Shown here: in pieces, positions 54,622-63,107 of the stretch
Layout of the letters: every line of letters starts with the position of its first letter
How positions within the stretch are numbered: position 1 is the first letter of the stretch
DNA from: Hathewaya histolytica
GTDB taxonomy: Bacteria > Bacillota > Clostridia > Clostridiales > Clostridiaceae
Reading direction: 5' to 3'
DNA length: 64,000 nt
Assembly: GCF_901482605.1 (NCBI RefSeq)
Contig: NZ_LR590481.1
Location: 1,922,001-1,986,000, forward strand
The notes under the pieces: model-generated
Database searches by the model: none
What the model was told of the DNA's origin: nothing
The model's input: only the letters and a program-made list of their open reading frames with translations
Position numbers and translations under genes: made by a program

Positions 54622-55938
54622 CTAAAGCTTATTAATTTTCTCTCTATTATTAACTACATCTTTTGTAGCATTTCTTGTATCATAAAGAATCTTTGCATTC
54701 TCTACTACAAACTCATAGTCATAGTCTGTATGATCTGTTGTAATAATTACTAAATCAGCATCTTTAATAACTTCCTTATAATCAACTGATAGATATTCTT
54801 TTCCCATATGTTTGAAATTTGGAACATATGGATCGTTAACTATTATATTCGCACCTGCTTTTTCTAAATGCTCTATCACCTTTAAAGCTGGTGACTCTCT
54901 CATATCATCAATATCTTTTTTATACGCTACACCTAGTAATAAAACTTTTGCTCCATTTAATGCCTTCTTATCTTCGTTTAAGAACTTCATACAATTTTCT
55001 ACTACAAACTCTGGCATGAAGTCATTGATTTCTCCCGCTGTTTCGATTAATCTTGTATGATAATCAAACTCTCTTGCTTTATAAGTTAAGTAGAATGGGT
55101 CTAATGGTATACAATGCCCTCCAAGTCCTGGACCTGGGTAGAATGGCATAAATCCATAAGGCTTAGTTTTAGCTGCCTCAATAACTTCCCAAATATCTAT
55201 ACCCATTTTTTTGCATAATATAGCCATTTCATTAACTAAACCTATATTTATATGTCTAAATGTATTTTCAAGTATTTTTTCCATTTCAGCAACTGCTGGT
55301 GAAGATACTTCAAATACATCACCTTCCAATACACTTTTATATAGTTTAGCTGCTATTTCCGTACACTCTGGAGTACATCCTCCAACTACTTTTGGAGTGT
55401 TTTTAGTTTTAAATTGTTTATTACCTGGGTCAACCCTTTCTGGTGAAAATGCTAAGAAGAAATCCACTCCACATTTTAATCCACTACTTTCTAATATAGG
55501 TTTTACTATTTCTTCTGTTGTACCAGGATATGTAGTACTTTCTAATACTACAAGCATACCTTTATGTAGATATTTAGCTATATCTTCTGTAGATTTTTTA
55601 ACATAAGATACATCTGGTTGTTTAAATTTATCTAGCGGAGTAGGTACAGCTATAGCAACTGCATCGACTTCCCCAACGAATGAAAAATCAGTTGTTGCTT
55701 TTATCATTCCTTTATTAACCAATTCTTCTAAATCAGAATCTATTATATCTCCAATATAGTTCTTACCTTCATTAACCATGCTAACCTTCTCGTCTTGTAC
55801 ATCAAACCCAATAACCTGAAAACCAGCTTTTGCCTTTTCTACAGCAAGAGGTAGACCTACATATCCAAGTCCAACTACACCTAATTTTGCAGTTTTATTT
55901 TCTATTTTTTTTAATAATTGTTCTCTAAGTTCTGACAT
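54622..55938 (-). CDS. UDP-N-acetyl-hexosamine 6-dehydrogenase (WbpA/WecC family)
   Basis: 438 residues. N-terminal Rossmann LGVVGLGYVGLPLAVEKAKAG (split), AIAVPTPLD, ESTTYPGTTEE, the catalytic GGHCIPLDPFYL (~260-272, active cysteine) and a C-terminal UDP-binding domain with DDMRESPALKVIEHL. The family oxidises UDP-GlcNAc or UDP-ManNAc to the uronate with two NAD. With the epimerase, the WlbA-type and acyltransferase genes it outlines a (di)acetamido-uronate pathway. TTAGGAGG precedes the ATG. Confidence 0.93.
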   Translation of the reverse strand: MSELREQLLKKIENKTAKLGVVGLGYVGLPLAVEKAKAGFQVIGFDVQDEKVSMVNEGKNYIGDIIDSDLEELVNKGMIKATTDFSFVGEVDAVAIAVPTPLDKFKQPDVSYVKKSTEDIAKYLHKGMLVVLESTTYPGTTEEIVKPILESSGLKCGVDFFLAFSPERVDPGNKQFKTKNTPKVVGGCTPECTEIAAKLYKSVLEGDVFEVSSPAVAEMEKILENTFRHINIGLVNEMAILCKKMGIDIWEVIEAAKTKPYGFMPFYPGPGLGGHCIPLDPFYLTYKAREFDYHTRLIETAGEINDFMPEFVVENCMKFLNEDKKALNGAKVLLLGVAYKKDIDDMRESPALKVIEHLEKAGANIIVNDPYVPNFKHMGKEYLSVDYKEVIKDADLVIITTDHTDYDYEFVVENAKILYDTRNATKDVVNNREKINKL

Positions 55939-56076
55939 TATTTAACCTCCTAAAAGTTAAAAAAATATTTTCATTAATACATGTATTTTATCACTAATTA
56001 GCAGTAAAATTCTATACCAATTAGTTAACTTTTTAACTTTGTTTATATAAATATTATTATCCTAATTGTTTATTTT

Positions 56077-57924
56077 TTATAAATTCTTTTTTCTTCTATA
56101 AGTTGGAACCTTTTCTTCCATTTTTGAGAATATACTTTCAGGATTCCCACTTTTCACAGTTTGTAATAATTCCTCTATGTTACTTTCAATTTCCTTAATA
56201 TCAAACTTCCTAGGTTGTTCAACAAAGATTTTTTTATGTTCTGTTGATTCTAAAGCTTTTTCATCCATCAAAAGTTCTTCATACAACTTTTCCCCTGGTC
56301 TTAATCCTGTATACTCAATTTTTACATCTACATTAGGTTTAAGTCCAGATAGCTCTATTAAGTCCTTAGCTAATTCGGCTATTTTAACTGGTTTACCCAT
56401 ATCTAAAACAAATATTTCTCCACCTTTTGCCATAGCCCCAGCTTGTATTACCAATTGACTAGCTTCAGGTATAGTCATAAAAAATCTATTAATTTCAGGA
56501 TGCGTTACTGTAACTGGCCCTCCCTTAGCTATTTGCTTTTTAAATAATGGGATTACAGAACCATTGCTTCCTAGAACATTTCCAAATCGTACTGCAACGT
56601 ATTCAGTTGAACTAACTGCATCAAAAGCTTGAATAATCATCTCACAGAACCTTTTTGTAGCTCCCATTATATTTGTGGGATTTACAGCCTTATCTGTGCT
56701 TATCATAACAAATTTCTTAACATCAAATTCACTACTACATTTAGCTACATTATACGTGCCTACAATATTATTCTTTATAGCTTCTCCAGGATTATTCTCC
56801 ATTAAAGGTACATGTTTGTGAGCTGCAGCATGAAAGACAACGTTTGGTCTGTGTTCTTTAAATATATTTCTTAGTCTTGCTAGTTCTCTTATAGAAGCTA
56901 TAATAACTCTCACATCTAAATTAGGATACTCTCTTATAAGCTCCATCTGAAGGTCATAAGCATTATTTTCATATATATCTAGTATTATTAACTCTTTCGG
57001 ATTAAATTTTATAATTTGTCTACATAATTCAGATCCTATAGACCCTCCACCACCAGTTACTAATACGTTTTTCCCCTCAATATATTCCTTAATATTTTCA
57101 TTACTTAGCTTTACTTCATCCCTTCCTAACAAGTCTTCTATATTAACATCTCTTATTTGTTTTATGCTAACTTTATCTTCAATAATTTCATATATTCCAG
57201 GAATCGTTTTTAGCTTACATTTTGTTTTTTTACATATATTTAGTATCTCAGTTTTTGTTGCAAAATCTGTAGATGGCATAGATACTATGATTTCTTCTAT
57301 ATTATATTTTTTACAAACTTTAATAATATCCTCTCTTCCACCTAAAACTTTTACTCCACCTATATGCCTTCCTTTTTTATCATAGTCATCGTCTATAAAC
57401 CCTACAAGATTATATTTAAGTTCCCCATGTTTATTGATTTCTTTCATTAACAATGCACCGGCATCACCAGCTCCTATAATTAGTAAGTTTATAAGCGCAC
57501 ATTTTGTATCTTTTATTTTATCTTGTCTTGACATTATTCTACTTAAAAATCTTACTCCGCCTAACAATGCTATACTTAATGACCAAAATATTAAAAGAAC
57601 TGTAAGCGGAAATCTATAGTATGAACTCTTTAATAACTTATATGTAATTAAATAACTATAAACTATAACTGTAAGGTTTGCTAAAGATACAGAATATGTA
57701 GTAGACAATAACTCATCTGTAGATGCATATTTCCATATATTTTTATATAGTTTAAATATCCAGTTAAAAAATATTGTGATTAATATTACTGGAATTATTG
57801 AATATAAAAAAAACTGAAAATATTCTTTAGGTATTTTAAAGTCAAATCTTAATGCCAAGGAAATATAAAGTGCAACTACAACTAGGATGGAATCATAAAC
57901 CACAAATAATCTATCCTTCTTCAT
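56077..57924 (-). CDS. Membrane UDP-GlcNAc 4,6-dehydratase (CapD/WbpM/PglF type)
   Basis: 615 residues: four N-terminal helices (to ~130), a first Rossmann domain (LIIGAGDAGALLMKEI), and the SDR extended domain with VTGGGGSIGSELCRQI (~290-305), STDKAVNPTNIMGATKRF and VRFGNVLGSNGS. The usual Tyr of YxxxK is Met (NIMGATK), as is normal for the WbpM/PglF group. It makes the UDP-4-keto-6-deoxy sugar precursor of the initiating sugar. It is the first gene of the long polysaccharide transcript. Confidence 0.95.
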   Translation of the reverse strand: MKKDRLFVVYDSILVVVALYISLALRFDFKIPKEYFQFFLYSIIPVILITIFFNWIFKLYKNIWKYASTDELLSTTYSVSLANLTVIVYSYLITYKLLKSSYYRFPLTVLLIFWSLSIALLGGVRFLSRIMSRQDKIKDTKCALINLLIIGAGDAGALLMKEINKHGELKYNLVGFIDDDYDKKGRHIGGVKVLGGREDIIKVCKKYNIEEIIVSMPSTDFATKTEILNICKKTKCKLKTIPGIYEIIEDKVSIKQIRDVNIEDLLGRDEVKLSNENIKEYIEGKNVLVTGGGGSIGSELCRQIIKFNPKELIILDIYENNAYDLQMELIREYPNLDVRVIIASIRELARLRNIFKEHRPNVVFHAAAHKHVPLMENNPGEAIKNNIVGTYNVAKCSSEFDVKKFVMISTDKAVNPTNIMGATKRFCEMIIQAFDAVSSTEYVAVRFGNVLGSNGSVIPLFKKQIAKGGPVTVTHPEINRFFMTIPEASQLVIQAGAMAKGGEIFVLDMGKPVKIAELAKDLIELSGLKPNVDVKIEYTGLRPGEKLYEELLMDEKALESTEHKKIFVEQPRKFDIKEIESNIEELLQTVKSGNPESIFSKMEEKVPTYRRKKNL

Positions 57925-57983
57925 TCCTAAATCACGTCCTTGCTAAAGCATTTTTTAAATAGTATAATTTTATCTTCTTATTA

Positions 57984-58011
57984 ATTTTACATCATTTTAG
58001 AAATTATTCAA
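57984..58011 (-). promoter_or_regulatory. Probable promoter at the head of the polysaccharide locus
   Basis: TTGAAT (58011-58006), 16-base spacer, TAAAAT (57989-57984) preceded by TG on the minus strand. The leader to the dehydratase ATG is ~50 bases. Confidence 0.5.
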
Positions 58012-58107
58012 CTTTTTTTATTAATTAACTTACTAATTCATCATTTTTTTACATAGAAATAGTTCTTCCATATAAAAATTAATTTACTTACTATATAACT
58101 TTTACTA

Positions 58108-58149
58108 AATAATAAATAAAAATCCCAAAAGGGATTTTTATTTATTATT
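58108..58149 (-). terminator. Terminator after galU
   Basis: A perfect 19-bp stem (58108-58126 with 58131-58149) with core AAAATCCC and an AAAA loop. On the minus strand a T-rich tract follows. The stem includes the galU stop codon. Confidence 0.85.
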
Positions 58150-59046
58150 TAAAACTTTATTGTATAACTCTGAAAAATTGCTATTATTCTTTATAGACTG
58201 TAAGTACTTCATAAATCCATCTTGTAGATTTTCATTTTTAAGTGCATACTCAACAGTAGCTTCTAAGAATCCTAACTTATCTCCTACATCATACCTTTTT
58301 CCTTCAAAACTATAGGCATACATACTCTCTTTTCCCATTAACTCTTTAAGAGCATCTGTTAATTGGATTTCATTGTTTTTTCCTGGTTCTAAAGTAGATA
58401 ATATGTCAAATATTTCGGGAGTTATTATATATCTTCCTAATATGGCTACATTAGAAGGTGCTTCCCCGACTGCAGGTTTTTCCACCATATCTTCCACTTT
58501 ATATACCCTATCTCTAAGCTTATCACCTTTTATTATTCCATATTTAGAAACATCCTTTGGACTAACTTCTTGTACTCCAAGGACACTAGTATTAACTTCT
58601 TCATAGCATTCCATAAGCTGCTTTAAACAAGGTTTTTCACTATCTACTACATCGTCACCCAATAACACGGCAAAAGGTTCATTGCCAACAAATATTCTTG
58701 CACAATTTATGGCATGGCCTAAGCCTTTAGGTTCTTTTTGCCTTATATAGTGTATATCAACCATGTTAGATATATCTTGGACAACATCAAGCAATTGCTC
58801 TTTTCCACTTGCTTTTAATTGTTCTTCTAATTCAAAAGACTTGTCAAAATGATCTTCTATAGACTTTTTATTCCTTCCAGTTATAATAAGTATCTGTTCT
58901 ATACCTGATGCAACAGCCTCTTCTATTATGTACTGTATAGTAGGTTTATCTACTATAGGAAGCATTTCCTTTGGCTGTGCCTTTGTAGCTGGTAAAAATC
59001 TAGTTCCTAATCCTGCTGCAGGTATTACGGCTTTTTTAACTTTCAT
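58138..59046 (-). CDS. galU: UTP-glucose-1-phosphate uridylyltransferase
   Basis: 302 residues from the ATG at 59046 (AGGAG eight bases upstream; the TTG six codons earlier lies within that site). The nucleotidyl-binding start AVIPAAGLGTRFLPATKAQPK and EKPAVGEAPSN are GalU hallmarks. It makes UDP-glucose for surface glycans. It is cotranscribed with the TPR gene 22 bases upstream, and near phosphoglucomutase, which provides its substrate. Confidence 0.96.
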   Translation of the reverse strand: MKVKKAVIPAAGLGTRFLPATKAQPKEMLPIVDKPTIQYIIEEAVASGIEQILIITGRNKKSIEDHFDKSFELEEQLKASGKEQLLDVVQDISNMVDIHYIRQKEPKGLGHAINCARIFVGNEPFAVLLGDDVVDSEKPCLKQLMECYEEVNTSVLGVQEVSPKDVSKYGIIKGDKLRDRVYKVEDMVEKPAVGEAPSNVAILGRYIITPEIFDILSTLEPGKNNEIQLTDALKELMGKESMYAYSFEGKRYDVGDKLGFLEATVEYALKNENLQDGFMKYLQSIKNNSNFSELYNKVLNNK

Positions 59047-59068
59047 TATAATTGCTCCTCTCAAAAAA

Positions 59069-60148
59069 TTAAATTTGTATATCTATATTATTAAAATAAG
59101 TGATTAGCTCTTTTACAATTTCATCTTGTTCATCTAATTTTATAGCTTTTTCCATATATTCTTTGGCTTTTTCTATATTTTTTAAATTAATATAGCACAT
59201 AACTATATTTGTACATATCTCAATATTCTTGCAAGCTTCAAAAGCTTTTTCAAAATAATCTACAGCTCTATTAAATTCACCTAAACTTGCGTAATTTATT
59301 CCATATTCGTTTAAAACTTCGATAAGAGCATCATCTATAGTTGCAGCCTCATTTAGATAATAAATAGCTTTTTCAAAATTCCCTAAATTTCTATATGAAA
59401 CTGCTATATAATAATATATATTAGCAGTTTCACCATAATAATCGATTAATGGAATTAGATATTTCAATGCCTCTTCAGGGTTTTCTGTTGAAAGTTTCTT
59501 TCCTTTATTAAACTGATTAATACTAATTAAATTCTCTTTAAGTTCAATAACTTCTTCCGTCTCTTTACCGCCTTTTTCTAAGTATGTATGAATTGAAACT
59601 AAGGCTTTTTCAAATTCCTTTACATCTCTATAAGCCATAGCCTCATAAAAGTACGGTAGTGAATAATTCGGTATATTTTTTGCCGAATCTATTATATAAA
59701 ACTCTTCCTCTCTATAATCTTCATCCAAGGAAATTAGCTCTTGAAGAAGTAAGAAAGCCTTGTTATAAACTTCTTCAGAGTTTTCTATTTTTAAAAGTCC
59801 CTTAATAAAAATATAAGCTTCTTCATACTTTTTATCTTTTACTTCCATAAAAATTCTATTTTTTATAAAATCTACACTACCATTTAAAGTATTTAAAATT
59901 TCAATATATTCATTTTTAAATCGAAACTCTTCATCTGCACCTAATACATAACACATACCTTCAATAAAAGCTGATACTGGTATGTTATCCACCTTTTCAC
60001 CTTTATTTATTTTTTCTATAATTGTTGTAGCTTTTATTGGCGCATATATATCCTCTTTTATATAATATTCTCCTAAATAATTATTCTTTTTTAATTGTAA
60101 AAATAAAAGTTTTGAAAGACCTTCATTAACTTTTGACTTTATATCCAT
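59069..60148 (-). CDS. TPR-repeat protein
   Basis: 359 residues. The C-terminal half (~150-345) has tetratricopeptide repeats: NYSLPYFYEAMAYRDVKEFEKAL, ANIYYYIAVSYRNLGNFEKAI, EVLNEYGINYASLGEFNRAV and CTNIVMCYINLKNIEKA. The N-terminal ~110 residues are helical without repeats I recognise. No signal or membrane segment, so cytoplasmic. It sits between phosphoglucomutase and galU and could be a scaffold, but no function is shown. Confidence 0.85.
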   Translation of the reverse strand: MDIKSKVNEGLSKLLFLQLKKNNYLGEYYIKEDIYAPIKATTIIEKINKGEKVDNIPVSAFIEGMCYVLGADEEFRFKNEYIEILNTLNGSVDFIKNRIFMEVKDKKYEEAYIFIKGLLKIENSEEVYNKAFLLLQELISLDEDYREEEFYIIDSAKNIPNYSLPYFYEAMAYRDVKEFEKALVSIHTYLEKGGKETEEVIELKENLISINQFNKGKKLSTENPEEALKYLIPLIDYYGETANIYYYIAVSYRNLGNFEKAIYYLNEAATIDDALIEVLNEYGINYASLGEFNRAVDYFEKAFEACKNIEICTNIVMCYINLKNIEKAKEYMEKAIKLDEQDEIVKELITYFNNIDIQI

Positions 60149-60203
60149 ACTAATTCCTTTCTATAATAACAATTTATATATAAATTTTAAAAAACAAGTT
60201 TTA

Positions 60204-60237
60204 AAAGCTAATCTATAATTTTATTATAAATTAGCTT
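60204..60237 (-). terminator. Terminator after phosphoglucomutase
   Basis: AAAGCTAAT...ATAAT pairs with ATTAT...ATTAGCTTT, one internal mismatch; TTTTAAAAC follows on the minus strand. Confidence 0.65.
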
Positions 60238-60253
60238 TAGTTTCTATAATATT

Positions 60254-61954
60254 TTACATCATATTTTTAATTACTTCTACAACTTTTAATTTTAATTGAT
60301 TTATTTTACATTTTGCGTCATCTAAATTTTCACCTTTTACTGAAAAATATATTTTTAATTTAGGCTCAGTACCGGATGGCCTAATCACAAAGGAACAATT
60401 ATCTTCTAAAATAAATTTTAAAACATTAGAATATGGTAGATTTATTTTTTCTATATTATTATTGTCGTAATAAATTCTTTCCCCTGTATTATAGTCCTCT
60501 AATATTTTAACCTGAAATTTTCCTTTTATTAAATTAATATTCTCTCTAAAATTAGTCATTATATTTTTAATATTATTCTTTCCAGCAATAGTTTCAAAAT
60601 TAAAATATACAAGTTCCTCTTTATAATATCCATATTTATTATAAACCTCTTGAAGAACATCTATCAAGTTTTTTCCTTTTTCTTTATAATATAATATCAT
60701 CTCTAATATACTAATACATCCAATTACTCCATCCTTATCCTTAACAAAATTTCCTCTTAAATATCCTAAACTCTCTTCAAATCCTAATATAAACTTGCAC
60801 TCTTTATTCTTTTCTAACTCTTCAACCTTTTCACCTATATACTTGAATCCTGTTAAAGTTTCTATAACTTTAGTATTTTTATAGCCCTTTGCAATTTCTT
60901 TGACCAAATCTGTAGTAACTATAGTTTTTATAATAAACTTTTTCATGTCTTCTTTTAACTTACAATCTCTCTCCAAAATATAATATACTAATAAAACTCC
61001 AAGTTCATTTCCAGTAAAATATCTATATTTATCTTCACATAATACAGCTATGCCAACTCTATCACAATCAGGATCTGTCAATATAAGTACATCACTAAGA
61101 TTTTCCTTGGATAATTCCCAAACTAAATTATAGAGTTCTTTCTCTTCAGGATTTGGATAAGTAACTAAAGGAAAATCTCCATCTGGTTCGTCTAAAACAG
61201 CCTTGACATTTTCAAATCCACATTCTTTTAATACCCTCTTCACCATTTTTGAGCCAGCTCCATATAAGGGTGAATATATTATCCTTACATCTTTAGCATA
61301 ATTAAGAATTTCTTTATCTATTATAAGGGATTTTACGTCCTTAATATATTCCTCTATTACTTCCTCTTGTATAAAAGAAACTTTTTCATCTATAGAAGAA
61401 ACTTTTTTTATATAATCAAAAGATGTTACCTTACGTATATACTCTCTAATTTTATTAGCCTTATCCTCAGTTATTTGACCTCCAAATCCATTATAAATTT
61501 TATAACCATTATATTCCTTAGGATTGTGAGAAGCTGTAATAACAATACCACCATCTAACCCAAGTTTAGTAATAACATAGGACAATAGTGGTGTTGGTGT
61601 AGGCTCTTCAAATATTTTAACTTTTATATTGTTTCCTAGAAAAACTTTGCTTGCAATTTCTGCAAAATACTTAGAATTGTTCCTAGTATCGTAAGCAATA
61701 GCAACTTCTTTTTTTTCACTAGACTTACTATTTAAATAATCAGAATATCCCTGAGTTATAAGTTCGATAGTATACTCATTTATTCTATTAGTACCATAAT
61801 CCATTATACCCCTTACCCCTCCAGTACCAAAGGTAAGTTCATCACAAAATCTATCCCTCAATTCTGATTCTGTAAAATTATTAATTTTTATTTTAACTTC
61901 CTTACTTACATAATTAGAATTCATCCAGTTATTGTATCTATTCTTCCAGTTCAT
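60254..61954 (-). CDS. Phosphoglucomutase/phosphomannomutase (PgcA-like)
   Basis: 566 residues from the ATG at 61954 (GGGGG upstream; an earlier in-frame start lies in the leader). Domain 1 has TFGTGGVRGIMDYGTNRIN and the catalytic serine in ITASHNPKEYNGYK (~residue 140). The metal loop LTDPDCDRVGIAV follows (~300), and the phosphate-binding RPSGTEPKLKIY lies near the C-terminus. It interconverts glucose-6-P and glucose-1-P for GalU. Confidence 0.95.
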   Translation of the reverse strand: MNWKNRYNNWMNSNYVSKEVKIKINNFTESELRDRFCDELTFGTGGVRGIMDYGTNRINEYTIELITQGYSDYLNSKSSEKKEVAIAYDTRNNSKYFAEIASKVFLGNNIKVKIFEEPTPTPLLSYVITKLGLDGGIVITASHNPKEYNGYKIYNGFGGQITEDKANKIREYIRKVTSFDYIKKVSSIDEKVSFIQEEVIEEYIKDVKSLIIDKEILNYAKDVRIIYSPLYGAGSKMVKRVLKECGFENVKAVLDEPDGDFPLVTYPNPEEKELYNLVWELSKENLSDVLILTDPDCDRVGIAVLCEDKYRYFTGNELGVLLVYYILERDCKLKEDMKKFIIKTIVTTDLVKEIAKGYKNTKVIETLTGFKYIGEKVEELEKNKECKFILGFEESLGYLRGNFVKDKDGVIGCISILEMILYYKEKGKNLIDVLQEVYNKYGYYKEELVYFNFETIAGKNNIKNIMTNFRENINLIKGKFQVKILEDYNTGERIYYDNNNIEKINLPYSNVLKFILEDNCSFVIRPSGTEPKLKIYFSVKGENLDDAKCKINQLKLKVVEVIKNMM

Positions 61955-62025
61955 ATAAATCCCCCATAATATTACTCTATAATACTTTATATGAATAACA
62001 ATCACTTTTGGTACTTATAACTAAA

Positions 62026-62060
62026 AAAGAAAACATCTAAATTCAAAAGATGTTTTCTTT
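62026..62060 (-). terminator. Terminator after the L25 gene
   Basis: AAAGAAAACATCT (62026-62038) pairs with AGATGTTTTCTTT (62048-62060), 9-base loop, followed by TTTTTTAG on the minus strand. Confidence 0.85.
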
Positions 62061-62116
62061 AATAATAAATTACCATATTAATATATCTAGTCCATATATT
62101 CCTGCATTAGCTTAAA

Positions 62117-62707
62117 TTATTCTGTTGCTATTTCTTCTTCTTCCTCTTTTTCATCAAGTGCAAAACTATTATGAGTAACTGTTGCTATTACAGAGTTTAA
62201 AGGTTCTATAAAAGTTAAATCTTCACCTAATTCTAAATCACTTATTCTAAATATATCTCCAGTATCAAAATTAGATAAGTCAACTTCTATACTTTGAGGT
62301 ACTACATCTGCTTTGCATTCTACCTTTAATGAATCTTTTTCTTTTTGGAGGATCCCTCCTTTGCTACTTACACGACCTTCTCCTATAAATTGTAGTGGGA
62401 CTTCTGTTATAATCTTTTGGTCTAAAGATATGTTTTCAAAGTCCACATGTAAAATTCTATTATTTAGTGGTTCTCTTTGAACCTCTTTAATCAAAACCTT
62501 TTTATTTTCCCCTTCTACTATTACATCAATTATACTATGTTCTCCATGTTTTCTTATGCTATTATTAAGCTCCAATTCGCCAACCTCAAACATATAATTA
62601 TTAAATTCTTTTCCATATAATACTCCTGGAATCCTACCATTCTTTCTTTCCTTTTTAGCATATTTACTACATCTTTTCTCTCTTTTATTTATAATTAAAT
62701 TTTCCAT
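62117..62707 (-). CDS. rplY: 50S ribosomal protein L25, Ctc form
   Basis: 196 residues from the ATG at 62707 (GGGAGG six bases upstream). The N-terminal L25 domain (~1-92, RKNGRIPGVLYGKEF and EVQREPLNNRILHVDF) is followed by the C-terminal TL5/Ctc beta domain (~97-185) and an acidic EEEEE-type tail. It binds 5S rRNA; in Bacillus Ctc is a general-stress protein. It stands alone, divergent from the decarboxylase gene. Confidence 0.95.
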   Translation of the reverse strand: MENLIINKREKRCSKYAKKERKNGRIPGVLYGKEFNNYMFEVGELELNNSIRKHGEHSIIDVIVEGENKKVLIKEVQREPLNNRILHVDFENISLDQKIITEVPLQFIGEGRVSSKGGILQKEKDSLKVECKADVVPQSIEVDLSNFDTGDIFRISDLELGEDLTFIEPLNSVIATVTHNSFALDEKEEEEEIATE

Positions 62708-63021
62708 AGTAATTCCTCCCAAAAGAATTATTTTATTTAAATTCTTAACAAAAGAGAGTAAGTTTATTCACTTTTACAATAAATCATTTAATTACTTTTA
62801 TTTTTTATAATAATAGAAAGAATAGTTGTAATTTTTATTCAATTTCAACTTAATGCATTATTTAAAGTATTTTAGAGTAAATCAAAGTTATATAAATTTA
62901 ATTTACTTCATTTGATATTTATGATAATATATTAAAGCATATTTATAGATTTTATATTATACATATGCAATATAATAATAGTTTTTGTTATATATTCCTA
63001 AAATATGTATTTACTTTGTAG

Positions 63022-63050
63022 TTGATTTTAAATAATTGATAATTTATAAT
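63022..63050 (+). promoter_or_regulatory. Sigma-A promoter of the decarboxylase gene
   Basis: TTGATT (63022-63027), 17-base spacer, TATAAT (63045-63050); the leader is ~50 bases. The rest of the 400-base gap 62708-63107 is very A+T-rich and shows no gene; I found no clear promoter for the L25 side. Confidence 0.7.
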
Positions 63051-63107
63051 AGTTATTGGTTAATCTTAGGGATAGAGTAAAAATATTTAAAAAGGTGGGT
63101 GTTGTTA

